Part shown: piece after piece, positions 61,791 through 64,000 of the stretch
How the letters are laid out: each line of letters opens with the position of its first letter
Position numbering within the stretch: the stretch's first letter is position 1
Program-made: the position numbers and the translations under genes
The notes under the pieces: model-generated
What the model saw: only the letters and a program-made list of their open reading frames with translations
What the model was told of the DNA's origin: nothing
Databases searched by the model: none
NCBI RefSeq assembly: GCF_051131705.1
Contig: NZ_CP180316.1
Coordinates: 1,488,001 to 1,552,000, forward strand
DNA: 64,000 nucleotides
Direction: 5' to 3'
Origin: Arthrobacter_M sp030063245
Lineage (GTDB): Bacteria; Actinomycetota; Actinomycetes; Actinomycetales; Micrococcaceae

Positions 61791-62113
61791 ACGGCGCATT
61801 CCTCGATCGGGCAGGAACAGATCGGGTCGACCGTCAGGATCACCGCAAGCAGATCCTCGAGCGCGTGGGCGAGCTTCGTATCGGAGAGTTCGTAGCGGAC
61901 CCGCCGCCCGACAGGTTCCGCGACCACGAGCCCGCAGTCCCGCAGACAGGCCAGGTGGTTCGAGAGTATCTGTCTGCTCACTCCGATCGAATTGGCGAGG
62001 TCCGCCGGAAAAGCGCCGCCGTCCTTGAGCACCATTAGGATCGAGGACCTGGTCGGATCAGCCAGAGCCTTGCCGAAACGGGCCAGGACTGCCGTGGACG
62101 AAAGGGTCTCCAT
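61787..62113 (-). CDS. ArsR/SmtB-type metal sensor
   Basis: A 108-residue winged-helix repressor: LARFGKALADPTRSSILMVL, the recognition helix VSRQILSNHLACLRDCGLV, and the wing RRVRYELSD. Cys residues in the recognition region (LACLRDC) and the C-terminal DPICSCPIEEC are placed as in CmtR-like Cd/Pb sensors. ATG 62111-62113 is preferred; a TTG three codons upstream is in frame. It would repress its own operon until metal binds. A palindrome lies 18 bases upstream. Confidence 0.87.
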   Translation of the reverse strand: METLSSTAVLARFGKALADPTRSSILMVLKDGGAFPADLANSIGVSRQILSNHLACLRDCGLVVAEPVGRRVRYELSDTKLAHALEDLLAVILTVDPICSCPIEECAV

Positions 62114-62131
62114 GAAACCCAATAGTACAGA

Positions 62132-62144
62132 GAATCATGTATTC
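62132..62144. promoter_or_regulatory. candidate operator of the ArsR metal sensor
   Basis: GAAT-n5-ATTC (GAATCATGTATTC) is a short palindrome 18 bases before the regulator start, in the AT-rich promoter area typical of ArsR/SmtB operators. Confidence 0.55.
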
Positions 62145-62181
62145 ATAAAATCCTGTACGCTGCTGCGGTTTCGACAACACG

Positions 62182-62784
62182 GTGCCGACGCTGCAGGAAA
62201 CCTTTCTCGGTTTCGCCGTCTCCCTGACCCTGGCGTGGGCCCTTGCCGTCGCCATCGACTTCTCACCGTGGCTTCGCCGAGCCCTGATGCCCCTGCTGGT
62301 GGCATCCCAGACCATACCCATCATCGCCATTGCCCCGCTGATGATCATCTGGTTCGGCTTCGGTCTGATGCCAAAGATCATGGTCATCGCCTTGGTCACG
62401 TTCTTTCCGGTGACCGTCGGCCTGATCGACGGCTTCAACCTCACCGATCGTGACGTGGGCAATCTGCTGCGCAGCATGGGCGCCAACCGGTGGAAGCAAT
62501 TCGTCTATGTACGCCTTCCATCGGCTCTTCCTTCCTTCTTCACAGCCCTGCGGATCGGCATTGCCTACGCTGTTACGGGCGCCATTTTCGCCGAGTACAT
62601 TGGCGCCCGGGAAGGGTTGGGTATCTACATGGTCACGATGAAAAACTCGTTCCGCACCGACGTCGTACTGGCAGCAGTCGCAGTCACCGCTTTCCTTAGT
62701 GTGGGCCTGTTCCTGCTGACCTACGCCGCCGAGCGGCTGATCATCCCCTGGCACTCCAAGGAACGCAGGAACCGCCATGTCTGA
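62182..62784 (+). CDS. ABC transporter permease, 5'-truncated
   Basis: About 200 residues of an SsuC/ThiX-type permease: TLQETFLGFAVSLTLAWAL at the start, the EAA loop LLRSMGANRWKQFVYVRLPS, and YAVTGAIFAEYIGAREGLG. The first 50-60 residues with the first helix are missing; homology begins abruptly at about 62173, right after the metal-efflux island. The GTG at 62182 is simply the first possible codon. It overlaps the ATPase gene by eight bases. Function is doubtful because the N-terminal helix is lost. Confidence 0.75.
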   Translation: MPTLQETFLGFAVSLTLAWALAVAIDFSPWLRRALMPLLVASQTIPIIAIAPLMIIWFGFGLMPKIMVIALVTFFPVTVGLIDGFNLTDRDVGNLLRSMGANRWKQFVYVRLPSALPSFFTALRIGIAYAVTGAIFAEYIGAREGLGIYMVTMKNSFRTDVVLAAVAVTAFLSVGLFLLTYAAERLIIPWHSKERRNRHV

Positions 62785-63503
62785 AACCACCGCTGCCGCA
62801 CCCAGGGTCGAAGTACGTGCAATTACCAAATCCTTCGAGCTGGGCCACGGACAATCCCGTCCCGTCATCAACAAAGTCGATTTCTCCGCACAACAAGGAG
62901 AATTCCTTGCCATCATCGGTCCCAGCGGATGCGGAAAGAGCACCCTGTTCAACATCATGGCCGGCCTGGAAAAACCCCGCGACGGCGAAATCCTCATCGA
63001 CGGGCGCCCCGTCACCGGGGAACGTGAACACTTCGCCTACATGCCGCAAAAAGACCTCCTCTTTCCTTGGCGCACTATCCTCCAGAACACCGCCCTGGGC
63101 CTGGAAGTCCGCGGCGGAAGAGCTCTCCGGAGGAATGCGGCAAAGGGCCGCACTGCTGCGCACGGTGGTCCAGGACCGTGACGTCCTATTACTGGATGAG
63201 CCCTTCGGTGCCCTCGATTCCCTCACCCGCACCGACATGCAGGCGTGGCTTCAAGATGTCTGGTCCCACAACTCCTGGACCGCGGTCCTGATCACCCACG
63301 ACATCCGTGAAGCGATCTACCTGGCCGACCGGGTCGTCGTACTCAGCCCCCGGCCCGCCTCCGTGCGCCTAAACCTCCCCATCGACCTGCCCAGACCACG
63401 TCAGCTGTCGATGATGGCTTCGGCCCGGTTCGCCCACTACGAACTCCAACTCCTCGAAACCCTTCACCGCCCCGGCAACCCTGTCCCGGACGGTATTGGA
63501 TGA
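62777..63503 (+). pseudogene. ABC transporter ATPase with internal deletion and frameshift
   Basis: The first frame has IIGPSGCGKSTLFNIMAGLE (Walker A) and YMPQKDLLFPWRTILQN (Q-loop). After LGLEVRGG (about 63117) the frame shifts and roughly 40 residues are missing; the second frame resumes EELSGGMRQRAALLRTVV, LLLDEPFGALDSLTR and ITHDIREAIYLADRV to the stop at 63501. The Q-loop type places it with the ThiZ/SsuB group. The deletion removes the helical domain before the signature, so it is not functional. Confidence 0.85.
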
Positions 63504-63534
63504 TCGGAACCGCCGCCATGCCGTGGTGGCTCTC

Positions 63535-64000
63535 TTACGGTGGGGCGCCAGCAGCCGGGCGGTCCAGCCCCAGATGACCGCGCAGCGTCGAGGCGGTGTA
63601 GCGGGTGCGGAAGAGTCCCCGGCGCTGGAGGACGGGGATGACGTCATCGACGAACTCGTCCAGGGAATCGGGCAGCAGCGGGGGCATCAGGTTGAACCCG
63701 TCAGCGCCCCCGGAGCGGAACCAGAGCTCCATCTGGTCAGCGATCTGCTCCGGCGTGCCGACCATGGTGCAGTGGCCCCCTCCTGCGGCCAGGCGCCCCA
63801 GCAACTGCCGCACGGTGGGACGTTCGGTTTCAATAATGCGCAATATGGTGGCATAACGGCCCTGCGGCCCAGTAAATTCTGCCGCCGGTGGCAGGGACGG
63901 CACGGGGGCGTCCAGCTCCCAGCCGGTACAGTCCTGCTGCACGAACGTGCCCAGCTGTGTCAGGGATTCTCCGGTGGGCAGCAGCGCATCCGTCCGGTCC
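63535..64000 (-). CDS. flavin-dependent monooxygenase, NtaA/SnaA/DszA type (C-terminal part)
   Basis: The gene enters from the right edge; about 154 C-terminal residues are seen. The pattern ERPTVRQLLGRLAAGGGHCT, GTPEQIADQMELWFRSGGAD, GFNLMPPLLPDSLDEFVDDV and VLQRRGLFRTRY is characteristic of the two-component FMNH2-dependent monooxygenases that attack aminopolycarboxylates, sulfur compounds or pristinamycin precursors. Actinobacterial members often sit near NMT1-type ABC importers, as the broken importer here. The stop is at 63535-63537. Confidence 0.85.
   Translation of the reverse strand, partial: DRTDALLPTGESLTQLGTFVQQDCTGWELDAPVPSLPPAAEFTGPQGRYATILRIIETERPTVRQLLGRLAAGGGHCTMVGTPEQIADQMELWFRSGGADGFNLMPPLLPDSLDEFVDDVIPVLQRRGLFRTRYTASTLRGHLGLDRPAAGAPP

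Noticed and set aside
1..64000. tRNA, rRNA and CRISPR arrays
   Set aside because: None was recognised by eye; a covariance scan would be needed to exclude a tRNA.

Overview
The window is high-GC DNA with the gene content of a Gram-positive actinobacterium, most like Arthrobacter or a relative in the Micrococcaceae. This is inferred from the dxs tail, the TIGR02960-type and DUF6596-type ECF sigma factors, a mycothiol-dependent-enzyme fragment, many GTG/TTG starts and the overlapping ATGA/GTGA operon style. No rRNA, tRNA or CRISPR array was seen.

Left part (1-15.3 kb), mostly intact. It holds the end of dxs, two small conserved genes, an aldo/keto reductase translationally coupled to a nucleoside hydrolase, and a complete ECF-type importer (S, T and a double ATPase). 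The importer may feed the hydrolase. Next come a decayed transporter/two-component module (7.2-8.7 kb), an intact CitA/DcuS-type two-component system (8.7-11.0 kb), an IS630 element sitting in the divergent promoter region, and an NMT1/SsuA-type ABC importer (12.3-15.2 kb) closed by a strong terminator.

Middle part (15.3-47.1 kb), an accessory region rich in broken genes. Insertion sequences with definable ends are IS1595 (16350-17355), IS1634 (20805-22793) and IS3 (38137-39434). Relics of IS21, IS110, ISL3, a tyrosine recombinase and a serine recombinase surround them. Between these lie small stress and regulatory genes: three RibD_C/DHFR-like proteins, a TIGR02960-type sigma factor, two ECF42-type sigma factors each paired with a YCII-like protein, MarR and AraC regulators, an APC permease, a GT39 glycosyltransferase and a SRPBCC-ArsR-SRPBCC cassette. 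Many neighbours (RelE, RidA, SnoaL, VOC, MFS, thiC, ArsR) are frameshifted or truncated.

Right part (47.2-56.7 kb), the most interesting. One strand carries thiolase, FadB-like protein, a Rieske lipoprotein, and then a tight three-gene operon: a 1033-residue fusion of an EPSP-synthase-like domain with an acyl-CoA ligase, an acyl-CoA dehydrogenase, and a short-chain reductase with a FabL-type Y-x6-K site. This set matches what is known of cyclohexanecarboxyl-CoA formation from shikimate in Streptomyces natural-product clusters. The EPSP-like domain has lost several phosphoenolpyruvate-binding residues, as expected if it no longer transfers enolpyruvate.

Far right (56.7-64 kb). A metal-efflux island contains DUF1232, two cation-efflux proteins, an ArsR sensor, and a czcD-like gene broken by both a frameshift and an IS110 element. 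It is followed by a truncated ABC importer and the end of a flavin monooxygenase.
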